Shown: positions 36,096-48,000 of the stretch, one piece after another
Layout of the letters: each line of letters opens with the position of its first letter
Numbering within the stretch: position 1 is the stretch's first letter
DNA from: Acanthococcus lagerstroemiae
Taxonomy: Eukaryota; Arthropoda; Insecta; Hemiptera; Eriococcidae
Reading direction: 5' to 3'
Length of the DNA: 64,000 bases
NCBI GenBank assembly: GCA_031841125.1
Contig: CM063109.1
Coordinates: 67,028,914-67,092,913, forward strand
Made by a program: the position numbers and the translations under genes
The notes under the pieces: model-generated
What the model saw: the letters and a program-made list of their open reading frames with translations, nothing else
The model's database searches: none
Told to the model about the DNA's origin: nothing

Positions 36096-36320
36096 CTATA
36101 CAGTCCTATTTTCTGTGAATTCAGTGATTGTAAACAGCTGATAAGGTAAAGGTCCCATCCAGCTGCTCATAAGCACTTGTGGTTCATGTTCATTGGCGGC
36201 TTTCCAGTCTTTTGGCTCTTTTTGCGTGCTTTTAAAAGTATTAGTACCAATATCGATACTGTATCGATACCAACGTTTTTCGATACTTCAACATCACTAC
36301 CCACACTAATAGCGCTAGCA

Positions 36321-36622
36321 CAGGGTAGCCACTTTCTGAAAAACTGGGAAACGTTAGAAAATTTTGTCAGTTTGGAAAAGTTAGGAAATTGCTGTAATTT
36401 TGATCAAAATCAGGGAACTTTTAAAGAATAATGCGAATTAAAGAATGTATATTATTTTTCAAGAATAAATATCAGTATGAAGTGTAATGACATTTCTTTG
36501 TAAGTGTTCTTAAGGCTGTGTACAATATTACCTGAAAAAATTTCGGGGTAAGTTTCGAAAATTGCTGTGTGGAAACCCGGGAAAAGTCAGGGAAAATCAT
36601 TCTGAAAAAAGTGGCTACCCTG
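36321..36622. mobile_element. GGAAAAGTCAGGG-family MITE, copy B
   Basis: CAGGGTAGCCACTTTCT is mirrored by AAAAGTGGCTACCCTG; 302 bp. Subterminal repeats of GGGAAAAGTCAGGGAAAA type are present. Copy A is at 33814-34111. The CAGGGT ends link it to the CAGGGTGTCTAC group at 19907, 42407 and 51506. Confidence 0.78.
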
Positions 36623-37787
36623 AAACAATCCCTCCTCCTCATTGCTGTGAGGCGATGCCTTTGGATAGACTTCCTTATGGATTATAAGTAGCATGAAAAA
36701 GGCTGTGGATACCATTTCATCTTGACCACTTTGTTGAGGAGCAGTAAAGTAGACCTATCTTTGTGAATTACATCGATTACAAGTGATATGAAAATGCTGC
36801 ACGCGCCATTTTTCCTCCGTGACTGTCGTAAAAACACGCACGATGAAGGAGTGCACTGTGGGATGGCTCAGCCTGTTTATCTGATTGCTAGTTGAAGATA
36901 GCGCTGCTCGCGCAAGCAGTGACTCCTCGACGTAATGATGAACTGGACCTAGGAAGTAATTCCTTCTTGACTATACCGTCCTGTCAATGTCTGTTTAACC
37001 GATTACAAGTGATGTTTGAGCAATGTAAAACTGCTGCACCTCCCATTTCCCCTGCACTGTTGTAAGGGCATGTACGGATGAGGAGTGCACTGCGATGTGG
37101 ATGACCCTGTTCCTTTCGTCAATTTCTAGGTGAAAAATGGTCATGTAAGCAGTTGCCCTTCGACTTACATAGTGATAAACTGGACTAAATACAGACTTGT
37201 TTGTCGATTACAAACTGCGTGAAAAAGGCTCTGCGCATTCTGGACTGCCGCCATAAGCACTACCTGAGAAAGACCTATCTATGTCTCTACTTCTTCGACA
37301 ATTATAAACTTTGTAAAAACGCAGTTCATGCCGTTCCCTCTTGACAGAACATGCACGACTAAGGAGTGTACTATAGGATGGATAATCCCGTTTATTTTGC
37401 CAATTTGTAGGTGAAAGTGGTTGTACAAGCAATTGCTTCTTGATGTAGTGTTAGTGATGAACTAAATCAAGGACAGACTTGTTTGTTGATTACAAGCAGA
37501 ACCAGCGTGGAAAAGGCTGCGTACACAGTTTCCCCTTGATCGCCGCCATAAGCAGTACCCAGAGGAGACATATGTCTGTTTCATCAACAGTTGTGTAAAA
37601 ACCGTGCGCACGTTATTCCCCTTCGACGGTTGTAAGGCCATGCACGACCAAGGAGTGTACTGTGAGATGCATAAACGTGTTTATTCTCCCTGTTACTTGA
37701 TGGAAATGGTCGTGTGATAATGATGAAGTAGACCGAGGACTAACTCGTGGCTGCGCACACCATTTCCCTGAACTGCCGCTACAATTA

Positions 37788-38162
37788 CAGGATAATTATT
37801 AATAAGGAAACCACAGCTTCGAGCTATGCGGCTGTCGCCTGCGTGTCTCATTATGGAGACACGCAGGCAATAGCCGCGCAGCTTGAAGCCAGTTCTCTTA
37901 TTGGGATATAAATTAGAGTTGCAAATGTTGGCTCTATTGCGTCTGATCAGTGGTATGAATGGGTGATCATGGAGATTTTTCTATTCAAAAGTACACATGA
38001 TCACCCTTTCATTTCCCCCTCCCCCCCGCTAACACCCGCGCAGTTGATTTTGCAGCGCACTCTAGTGCAGGTTTATATCCCAATTAACACTCACCCTGAA
38101 TGAGACACGCAGGCGACAGCCGCACAGCTCGAAGCCAGTTTCCTTATTTAACAATCACCCTG
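37788..38162. mobile_element. TA-flanked composite foldback element in the array
   Basis: CAGGATAATTATTAATAAGG and CTTATTTAACAATCACCCTG are imperfect inverted ends with TA outside. Inside, GTCGCCTGCGTGTCTCATTA with GGAGACACGCAGGC makes a hairpin of almost 50-bp arms, a third copy of that arm (TGAGACACGCAGGCGACAGC) lies near 38100, and TTGGGATATAAA/TTTATATCCCAA form another inverted pair. It looks like a foldback element inside which another element, or a rearrangement, sits. Confidence 0.65.
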
Positions 38163-38237
38163 TACTAATCGGAGAAAGACTTGTCTATTTCTTTGGCAAT
38201 TATTGCAAACGATCCTTCTTGACTATTGTAAGAACAT

Positions 38238-38486
38238 GTGACTTGCCAGGAAGAAAGGGACCTGAGCGCAAAAATGTAAATTTTACAGGAGAGCGGATAA
38301 ACAAAATTGATAACGTTTTCACGTTATGGAGACAATAAATTTTGAAGACTTACCGTAGTTTGAGAAAATTTTTTAGAATTTTTTCGACAACACCACGCGG
38401 AAGAGCGGCCGAAAATTAGTCAAAAACAGTTGTTATCACAAGAATGATTTTTTTGCGCACAGCTCCCTTTCTTCCTGGCAGGTCAC
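38238..38486. mobile_element. MITE with GTGACTTGCCAGGAAGAAAG ends
   Basis: GTGACTTGCCAGGAAGAAAG is mirrored by CTTTCTTCCTGGCAGGTCAC. ACAT flanks both sides (38234-38237 and 38487-38490). Removing the element and one ACAT rejoins array sequence in which sister units read GCATGTACG or CATGCACGAC, confirming the insertion. Confidence 0.78.
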
Positions 38487-38563
38487 ACATGCACGACTAA
38501 GGAGTATACTGTGGGATGGATAGAATGTTGCCAATTTGTTGGTGAAAATGGTCGTGCAAACAA

Positions 38564-38948
38564 CAAAGACGTTTATACTACTAACTAGATACTTCAGCCT
38601 GCTAGTAGTATAAACCCTTTTCACCCACCTCGCGTTTTAGTATCCCATCTGCTAGCGTCACCGGTATAGAAAATCGGCTCCAATGCATTTTAAATGGGAA
38701 ATTGGCCATTTTTGAATCGCACTTATTATATTTTGCCTGGGTAAAACGATCTGAAAATCTGACAGACCATGCATTCATATCTTGAGAGCAGGAAAATATA
38801 AAAAAAACAATATGCTACACTTCAATTTCTATCTATACCAGTGACTGGCAAACGCTTAAGCAACATTCGAACAAATTCTGGATACGCTTTATTTTACTAC
38901 AACAGGATAGGAAGTTAGGTATCTAGTGTAGTCGTATAAACGTCTTTG
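38564..38948. mobile_element. MITE with CAAAGACGTTTATAC ends and perfect 8-bp duplication
   Basis: CAAAGACGTTTATACTACTA is mirrored by CGTATAAACGTCTTTG; the similarity runs on through AACTAGATAC. GCAAACAA flanks both sides exactly (38556-38563 and 38949-38956). Sister array units read GTGCAAGCAATTGCTTCTTG without the element, so the empty site is visible in the same window. An 8-bp duplication fits hAT, though the ends differ from the CAGTG type. Confidence 0.88.
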
Positions 38949-39322
38949 GCAAACAATTGCTTCTTGATGTAGCGTTAGTGATGAACTGAACTGAGAACAA
39001 ACTTGTTTGTCCATTACAAACAAAAGCAGCGTGGAAATGACTGCGCATACGGTTTCCCCTTTTGAACACTGCCATAAACAGTTCCCATGGGAGACATGTC
39101 TGTGTTCATTTCATCTACAAGCGATATAAAAACCATGCGCACAGAATTCCCCTTTGATGGTTATGAGGGCATGAACGATGAAGAATGCACTATGAGATGG
39201 ATAAACGTGTTTATCCTGCCTGTTATTGATGAAAATGATTGTGTAATGATGAAGTGGACCAATGATTAACTTGTTCATCAATTATTACAATTAGTATGAA
39301 AAAGGCTGTGGTGAGGAACAGT

Positions 39323-40088
39323 CAGTGGCGTCGCGTGGTACTCTTTCCCAGGTGTTCAACTGGCGGGTCTGCGTCCTCCTTCTCCCCTCCCCTCTACAAA
39401 AAAATCAGTAGTATCAACATCAGTATCAGTATGTATAAATAATGAGTGTCAATGAAGAATGAAGTTGCATCCACCAACTCACCACATAGCATGCGCATGC
39501 GCTTCCAGAACTTTCATTTTTGCTGGTGAACACCCTGCCATTTAGATTAACAAAGTCTCATCCGCTTCAGTCTTTGTGGTCTTTGTTGCAAACGCCACTG
39601 CGACAAGGCTGATGAGAGTGTGCAATGTTGCTAGTGAACATCCTGTGCAATTCCCATAGTATGTGACAAAGATAACGCCACTGCAACAAGACCGATGAGA
39701 GTGTACAATGTTGCTAGTGAACATCCTACACGATTCTCATAGTATGTGACAAAGATAACGCCTCTGCATTAAGACCAACGAGAGTGTGCAATGTTGCTAG
39801 TGAACATCCTACGCAATTCCCATAGTAAGTGTGAAAAAGATAACGCCACTGCATTAAGACCAAAGAGAGTGTGTAATGTTGCTAGTGAACATCTACGTGA
39901 TTCTATGTATGTGCAAGATAGACGCGCAAGCGCAAGAGAATATTCGGTATTTTTCAATTTTGAGTAGGTTAGGTATTTATATTTTTATTAAAATTTAAAT
40001 CTTTCTTTGTCTCTGGGATTTTTGTTGTAAGACAAAAATTAAGTGGGTGTGCAATGAACACCTTGAACACCCAGATAGGACGCCACTG
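39323..40088. mobile_element. hAT-like element, 766 bp, with internal minisatellite
   Basis: CAGTGGCGTC and GACGCCACTG bound the element, and GGTGTTCAA and its complement lie just inside. GGAACAGT flanks both sides exactly (39315-39322 and 40089-40096), a perfect 8-bp target duplication. It encodes no transposase. The minus-strand frames at 39542-39957 come from its internal repeats. It sits at the downstream edge of the tandem array. Confidence 0.88.
39594..39922. repeat. 83-bp minisatellite inside the hAT-like element
   Basis: Four units start at about 39594, 39677, 39760 and 39845 with GCCACTGC or GCCTCTGC, and share GAGAGTGTGCAATGTTGCTA then GTGAACATCC and TGTGACAAAGATAAC. The last is partial. 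The first bases of the unit resemble the element terminus (GCCACTG), so the array may have grown from terminus-like sequence. Confidence 0.85.
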
Positions 40089-40096
40089 GGAACAGT

Positions 40097-40735
40097 ACTC
40101 AAGGTCAACTCAAGTATCGTCTATCTCACTGTGAGTCACATGAAGTCAGCGCTAGTAGTGTTCTTTTGGCTGCTGGAAAAATAAAAATCAGCTTATGCTG
40201 ATGAGGCTTGGCTTTTGCAAATGTACAACTGTTTGTCTAAAATTACAGTGAGAGGGAGCAGTCATCAAACATTTATTATTAATATTTTTTTATTTATAGA
40301 GATGCAAAACACTGTTTAGTGGTATAATCTCTGTTAGTACATAATTTCTAATTCTTTTATTCAATCACTGACTAAAATAATTCAGATGTGAGTGTTAATT
40401 AGGCGAGTTTATTGACATTCTCAGTTTAAGTGTTGGTTTGGTGGTCTTCGGTCAACAGGAATGATTGTTAGTTCTTGTAGGTACCCTCAGTATTTGGATA
40501 TGACGTCTTTGATGGGGATCGAATGGTTGCATCGAATACACATGGATAGTTTCAGGTCAAGTAGATATAAAACTGGTATGACAAGTGTTCTGTAATAGGT
40601 TATGTGGGCAGTCGAAAATATTACATAAATGTTGCTGGATCTATATTTAGGTGACCGTGGTGGTTCACCGGGAAGTACACATTTAAGTAAATGTTGAGGG
40701 ATGTACTACATGATTTCATTTTGGAAAGCACTTTG
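40097..40735. other. No gene recognised
   Basis: AT-rich and featureless to my reading. Confidence 0.35.
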
Positions 40736-40741
40736 CCCATG

Positions 40742-41100
40742 TGTGAGTCCCTGTGTGGCCAAGTAGTAACATGTCCGGCTTGCAATCCTTTGCGTCTCGA
40801 GCTTAGCGCGTCCTGTAACCCTCGCCAGTTCACGGGGCGTGTTACCACCAGATCAGAAAGATTGGTACTGTGCGTGTGTACGTCATGTGCAGCTTACTCA
40901 ATGTCGTGAAACACCGGACTAGTAAGCGAACTGCGGCTGCACACTCTTCGGCACAGAGAAGGAAAACTCTGACACAACAAAACTGTGGGGAAAGCAATGG
41001 CAGACTACCCTGACTAACTTGACCAGAAGAGTCGTGCGTCAGAAACCGCAGCCTCCAACGTCCGGCATCGTATATGGCGCCTGAAGGAGAAGAAGAAGTA
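40742..41100 (+). mobile_element. Candidate tRNA-related SINE
   Basis: Near the start GTGTGGCCAAGTAGTAAC resembles a tRNA A box (TGGCNNAGTNG), followed by a GC-rich body unlike the flanks, and the block ends GGCGCCTGAAGGAGAAGAAG with a GAA-repeat tail, the layout of many insect SINEs. A B box is only weakly matched near 40830 (GTTCACGGGGCG). No second copy is in the window and I see no clear flanking duplication, so confidence is limited. Confidence 0.4.
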
Positions 41101-41886
41101 CTCATGTGCGGAGAGGTGACGTTTTGTTATCATGCTGGTCGGTTTAAAGATTATGTGGTTTGGCTAGTTGAGTATTGCAAATATTTAATTCTTCAAACTT
41201 GTGCAAAAAATAATCTGGTTGCTAGAGAAGCCAATCTGTCTACAGTCAATAAAAATGACTCATCACAGTATCATCAATTTCCATCTTACTATCGTGTTTA
41301 CTATTTTGTAACCTCGAATCCACTTTTCCATTCATATCAGATCTTGTAAACTCGAAGGGGCAGACGTGCGGAACCGTATACTTTCAAAATTCCCATTTAA
41401 AATAACTTAAAACAGTTAGGAGTACCATTTAGTGTATACCATGTTTTGCAGCGCATTTACTACGCTTCAGGTTGTTGGCAGTTTTGCAAATTTTAAAGAG
41501 TGTTTTGGGTGATTCAGTGTCGGTAAACAGTTTCGATTTTGTTATGTTCCGACAGATTAAATTCAGGATATGCAACAGTAACCCGTCGCGAAGCGATGGA
41601 AAGAATAATTGGTGCAAAAATTAGTACTTACAAAACCGCAATTAAAACGTTTAATGGCTCGAGATCCTGCGTAATGAGTTTTTGTATAATGATACGAACC
41701 GTGTATAATATGAAAAAGTCGTAGAGTGATATTCTACATAATATAACACTGCACTGTGCCTACCTGCTGATACTCAGTTTTTGTTTTCGCACAGTATTGA
41801 TGGCTACCGCGATCAGGTTTTTTATTTAAAATTTCTCGATTGACTTGCAGTGTTGGATTGCCGTCGACAACTGTTGTGGAGAAATC

Positions 41887-42027
41887 ATGCGAGGGCCCAG
41901 CTCCAGTCCGAAAACGGTCGAAGAAGACCCCGAGGCGTCGACTGGGCTGACCGAAACTGTACGTGGACATGAGTCAGTTAATCGTCACGTATCGTGCAGC
42001 AGAACCGCTTCGAATGCATCTTCTAAG
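41887..42027 (+). CDS. RhoGAP gene, coding exon 1
   Basis: Frame begins MRGPSSSPKTVEEDPEASTG and ends ASNASSK at AAG followed by GTAATT (donor 42028). It is preceded by an acceptor TTGACTTGCAG ending at 41850, so the exon as a whole is probably 41851-42027 with 36 nt before the ATG. It is GC-richer than its flanks. No domain by itself; it is joined by phase 0 agreement with exon 2 and by codon-like composition. Confidence 0.55.
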
Positions 42028-45000
42028 GTAATTAAAAAAATATTTATCGGGTAATTAATTATTGCTGTTGCCTTCGTTATATAGTTGTGATATTATCGAC
42101 TGGATCGGCGGTTCGTGTGACGTCATTATAAAATGTGTGCATGTCTTCAGTTCGAATTCCTGTCCATTGTTGTGATTTCTTAAGAACAAATTATTCGTCA
42201 TATGCGTTCCTTTATATACATTCCATTATTTCCATATGGCAAAGTAGTTGGAAACAGTTTTTGCACCGACGAAACGATTTTAGAAAACAGAACTCAGCCT
42301 TGTCTGCTGAATGCCTCACATTCCTGGATCCGGTCTTCATGTTCCTCCAACAAACATTTTGTGGAGTAATTTCTCACTCTGTTTCAAAATCGTCGTTAAA
42401 TTTGTAGGGTGTCTACTGGCCTGAAAAGTCATGATTTCAAAAATTGTCATGAAAGTCATGAAAAGTCATGATATTTCGTCATGTCGTAGTTCATTATATT
42501 TCTATTACCAAAGAAAAACAAAAAAAAAAGCAGTTTTGTTCATTTAATGAGAAAAAATATTGAGTCAATATTTACTATGGAAGTTTAGCGAGCGCACTCT
42601 GTATTAAGCCCCCAGTGAGACGCGAAGCGCTGAGTGCGCCCCCTCCTCCTCCACTTCCTTTTTATATCCCCCTGATAGCCATGAAATGTCATGAAAAGTT
42701 ATGATGTTTTGTTTCCCAAATCCAGTAGACACCCTGATTTGACTCAGCTTCACTCAAGGTTTCGACTTTCGATGAACATAAGAAACACCGTGACCGTAGA
42801 TGTGAAGCAAAAGTGATATGAATGTGGACCCTCATCCCCATGGTTGTGAAGAAGGAGTAGGTCTTGACTTGAGAAATTTTATTTCATATCAAACTGCATC
42901 ATGTGGAGTAAAGTCTCTCTTCACCAATTTCTAATCGTTCCAAGGGTTTCAGGGAATTGTGGTAGAATGTTGAATAGTTTTCCAGAGGTCCTGTCTGGCT
43001 GTTTTTCTATAAAGGAGTTAACTAAAGTGCAGGTTGGAAACCCTGTCCATATAATTATAGCAACAGGGAAGCCAAAAGGGTGTTAGTCCCTGATTTTTCT
43101 TTTACGTGAAACATTAATTTGGTGAACGAACCCTCACTCAATTCTTTCTTGTGGTATTTGGTCTTAAATTATAATTTATATCTATTGTAAGGCAAAGTAA
43201 AAAAGCTGGAAAAATTGTGGAAGGAGGATTAAAACATTTTTGCTAAGGACTCTGTCCATTGTACCCCTTCCAATTTTTCTGACCACGTTACGTCTATGCA
43301 TGCCAGAGTTTCGGGCGCTTAACATTTCATTACAACTATATTTTTGTCCAAAATTCACGTTCAGTCCATGGTTACGAAACAAAATATCTACTTTTACTGT
43401 TCGACTTACTCGTCGCCCTTTGCTTCCCAGTAAAATGGTTGCTACTCAACAAATACAAGCTAACATGCTGTGTTTGAGCGAAATGTTTCACTCTTATGAC
43501 TAAATCTGCTCTACGTGGTGTAAAAATCCTTTGTCGACTATTTTTTTTTTCTTTTAATCAAAAATATGTAAGTATGAGTCGCTCAATAGAAGTGAAGTTT
43601 AACATAGGATGTCCCATAAGAAAATCTGCATTTTTGTTTTGAAAAATGTTGGAAATGAGTTTTACTTAAAAACTATTTTGATAAACACTGAAGACATAAT
43701 TTTAAAGGGGAAAATGTTCAAGGTCAACGCACAGTTTTGCAGAAAAGTTTTTGAAATAATATAAAAACCTCAAGTATATCCAAAGTCAAATTCACATTGT
43801 CACGTGTAAATTTGAATATTCCACGTCTCGGCTACCTGTGGATCATCACAAGTGAGGATTACAGTTTAAATAACCTCAAACATGTATTTAGTGACTCAAG
43901 AAGCTCTGTTTTAGTTACACGAAAAAGTAGCTTATCTGCACATCTCAGCCCCCGTGCACCTCATGAGTAGTAGTTACTGCTGGAAGAACTTCAAGAATGA
44001 ATTTCAGCGATTTTGAAAACCATAATTTCAATGTGCTTGAAGAAACAGCGTGTTATTTTTAGGTTAGAAACCCCAGCGGTTCCTTTGAGGTGGGAGAGAG
44101 GATTAAAATAACTAAAGAAATGAATTCAGCGTATCTAAGAAACCATTTACATCGTGAAAGCGAAACATTCGAGGGGGGCATCTGTTGAACGACTCTACTC
44201 TGCAATTCGTGCTGGCTCCCAATTTTAAGAAAGACTACTTAATTGATGATCTTATAATTATTGGCGTTTGGATACTCCTGTAGGTGCGCTAATGTCGTAA
44301 ACGGAAAGATGATCAGGGTATTCTTACCATAAAAACATGTACAAGTATTATTGAAGTCGGTACAGTAAGTTGAATAATATTCGATCTGCATTACCGTCGT
44401 GCTATTTCACGGTTAAAATATATCAGCTAATGTAATTAGGTACTGTAAAATGGGGTAACTCCGGACCATTTTGTACTTAACACATCCTGTAACATTATAA
44501 TGTATACCTGGAAAGGGTTCGTAAGGTATTGGAAATCATAGTCGCAATCTGTTGATTACCATTTAATGAAAGAAAAAGAATATATATTTCGACAGTTATT
44601 AAGACAAAAATGTGGTGGTCGAGGAATTAGACCTGAATTGGGGCAACTTCGGACGCATAGTTAGTTTTCTGTATGAAATTGCGTTTTTCAGGTAAATGCT
44701 GCCAAATAAAGTAAGAATTTACAGGAATAAATGTAAATAACGAATTAATTGTAATTATGCATGTATTTGAGCAGAAGAAAAAGTTTTTAAATATTTGTAA
44801 CTTTCGGAATCATCATTTTGGATTTTCTCTATAGTAATTGGAATGTCTGAACCATCGTAATAACAGTAACTACGCCCACCAAGTTTTCGTTTGTACTTAC
44901 GAGCCATAATTACCGTATTTTACTCTTTGGTAACAGAAGAAACGTGCAAACAACACTTTCAGAATTTCATAACGTTTTTCTCTATATATCATCGATACAC

Positions 45001-48000
45001 GGTGTTCGTTTCAACCTTAGAAGCTCGTTTTGGTTTTAAGAAATTCATAAATATTTTCTCTACCGACTTCAGTACAAATTTGAATTTTAATTTTGATATC
45101 ATCTGTATGCTACCAAAAACTTTCATAGCTTTTTTTTTTTTTGTATTTTAATTTACCCTTTCAGCGCGAACGACCATATTGCAATGATATCGATTTCAAC
45201 TACCTGGGAATTTAGCCACAAGTCTCAGCTTTCATTTGATGCTACATTTGGCGAGAAACCCCTATATGTTACCATGGTTATGACGGTACTAATGTCTAGA
45301 AACCGGCGGTGTCCAAACTTCCCCCGAAATCCGAAGTTACCCCAGTTCACGGTATACGATTTTTTACTATATTTTTCCATCATGTTTTGAAGCTTATAGG
45401 ACGATAATGAAGAAAAGATATTTGTATTTAGACCTATAGTACCTATTCTAGTTCTCTCCAGTCACGGTCACAGAATAATCATTAATACCCGTTTTTTATA
45501 TCGACTCCATTTACAAGTCCCTTACGGTGGAACTGCTGGAATAACCTTGATATAAAGAAACTCCGAGGTTGAAAATTCAAAAATAACCAACAACATTTTA
45601 TTATTTAAAATTTATTCACTTCGCCTGATGAAAACTATGCGTCAGTTATGTATATAGGAACATGACAAATTTTGAATTCAGTTTTTATTGTAGAAGAAAG
45701 TTACTGGCCTTGTAAATTTTAAAATTTGTTACACAAAGCCAAATTGTAAAAAAATTCAAAGAAAGAAATGTCAATTCCTAGTATAAATGTAAACTTTTCA
45801 TAGTAAATTCTGATAATTATTTAGTGACTTTGTGTTTTTTCTGTAACTTTTTTTGTAAAGTAAAATGAAAATGTCGATCAAGTGTTACTTTCTCAACTGG
45901 ATTTCAAAATTTAGTAAATCCTTAAAGTAATAGATCTTGCATATGTTTTGAAAATTTTCAAACTTGCCAATTTTATATTGCTTATACATAATAAGTGAAA
46001 CGTTTTTCTGATTTTTAATGTTCTTCAACTTTTATACATTTGATTTTTTTTTTTCAAATAATTTTTAATTTTTTTTTGTAAATTTGAAAGTTTTGTGAAT
46101 CTATATTTGTAGCAGTTTCTATAAACAGGGGTAACTTTGTCGATTGATCAAAGTCTCAGGAAACACTAAAAAAGGAAAACAACATTTTTTGGTCAAAAAA
46201 ATCAATTTTGATATTTTGGTAGATTTCTATAGAAGAAACATCGCAATAACAAAGAGACAAAATTTACGCACATGAGAGAGAAGAGGGAGAGAGAGAAAAG
46301 GAATTATGAAAGAGAATGAGGAAAGAATGCGAATGTCTGCGTTTGCTTCTTCGTGGTTTTTCGGAGCTCACGAATAAATTCGATGTTCTAAATTGTTACC
46401 ACACAGAAGAGTGAAAAATTACCTTTCCAACAAGCCCTCGTCAAGGCTGCTAACGTGATTCCGCGGTGAGTTAGGGCCGCTTGACGGAGTGGGAGAAAAA
46501 GGTGTGTCTAACTTTAAACGCGCTTTTCCCAAAAACGTGTTTTAGCGCGTTCTCGTTACACTCACCTTTGACCACTTGTATCTCCGGAACAAAAAAAGCT
46601 ACAATTCTCGCCGAAAGCTCGTTGAATTGGGCATTCATTCCTCTGTTATGTACTGTCCGTACCTCAAAATTCGTCGGATCGACAAAGTTACCCCTTTTTA
46701 TAGAAACTGCCACATTTAGAATTGCTCACGCGCACCCAATAGTAGATAGGATTTTTGCAAGGAGGGCCAGCAAAATTTGTTAGATATTCCTTTTTTTATT
46801 GAATTGCCCGCAATTTACTGTAGCAAAAAAAAAACAAACAAGGTACCGTACTTAGGATGCTTATGGGGGCATGGCCCCCTTGTCCCTCCCCCCTTTGGGT
46901 CCGCCATTGCGCTCACCCACAGTGAGAGAAATCCAACATGTTCACACCTGCAATTTTTTCACGTTTAACTCTTTTGTTGTTGCATATTATTTTCAAACTA
47001 TCCTGAGACACCTTCATTTGATCTGAGTATGATAGTTTGAGTCATTCTATGAAAGTACTACTCACCAAAAGTTAACCCAGAAGGATGTCGCAAACTAGTC
47101 GATGCCTGATTGAAAAAACTCTGTAGTGACCGAAATTTTTTTATGTTGTGAGGAGGAGAAATCTTAATTTTTCTAGAGCTGGAAATTCTAGTATTTCCAA
47201 CGAAGAAAGTTGAAAATGGATAGAAAGTTAAGCGACGAAACTATTTGAAGACGTTATTAACTGATGGATCCAGTTTTTGCCCACTGATACACATTTTTGA
47301 AATCGTCGAACAAAATAAAATTAACTTTATTTTTAATTATGACAGCTGAGGGTCTAATTTTTCTAACTGACGGAAAGAAATTTTTGATATTGACCTGTAT
47401 TTTTATGTATGACTACTAAGGGTTCAATTTTGCCTTCTGAGGATTAATTTCGCCAACTGACAAAGATATTCAGGTGAAGGACTTTCTCTTCTTTTCTTTG
47501 GTGCATTATGGCTTTCCCCGGCGGAATTCCTTTTTACTGCTAAATTTCAGACTGAAATTTCTCTAGGAATCGTATAGGTCGTCAGCTTTGCACCACTAGT
47601 ACTGAAGTTAAATTTATTTACTGATGTTTGTATCATCTGTGTTTGAAAATACGTTCTATGAGTTTGTAAATTATCCGCATTGGAGTTGACACCTCTTCCT
47701 TTTCCCTAATTCTCAATTTCAAAATTCTTCCGGTCGACAAAATCAGGATTCTCCCTCATTTAAAGATTAACAAAATATAAAATTAGATTCTCGCTGCTGG
47801 GACTTAACAAGATATAAGAGAAGGGAAACTATCCCCTCTCTCCCACACAAATTTCGTTTGTGGAGACAGTTGATGCATTGTTGGGCACATTGGTATCACG
47901 TTCACTCTAATATGTTTATTGTTCCCTGTATTTGTAATCTCCTTTCCTTTTTAGTATTGAATATCATCTAAAATTCAACTATATGAATGATGAATATATT

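Larger units (their letters stand above)
36660..39315. repeat. Diverged tandem array, units of about 235-285 bp
   Basis: A unit containing ATGCACGACTAAGGAGTG, CACTGTGGGATGGATAA, TGGTCGTGCAAGCAATTGCT, GATGAACTGGACTA and TTGTTTGTCGATTACAAG recurs. The GAAGGAGTGCACTGTGGGAT-like landmark is seen near 36842, 37078, 37356, 37642, 38497 and 39180. The last two gaps are longer because other elements (37788, 38238, 38564) inserted. Units are diverged, with many small gaps, so it is an old array. Frames inside it are not conserved as protein. Confidence 0.7.

Noticed and set aside
36177..36431. 84-residue plus-strand frame as an exon
   Set aside because: Its last third is the MITE at 36321 and there is no domain.
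40742..40850. Functional tRNA gene
   Set aside because: Only the A-box-like part fits; no cloverleaf with a proper anticodon arm and T arm could be formed by eye. Kept only as a SINE candidate.
46471..46783. Overlapping 80- and 100-residue frames on opposite strands
   Set aside because: They lie across the right arm of a foldback element, mirror each other and show no known domain or splice context.
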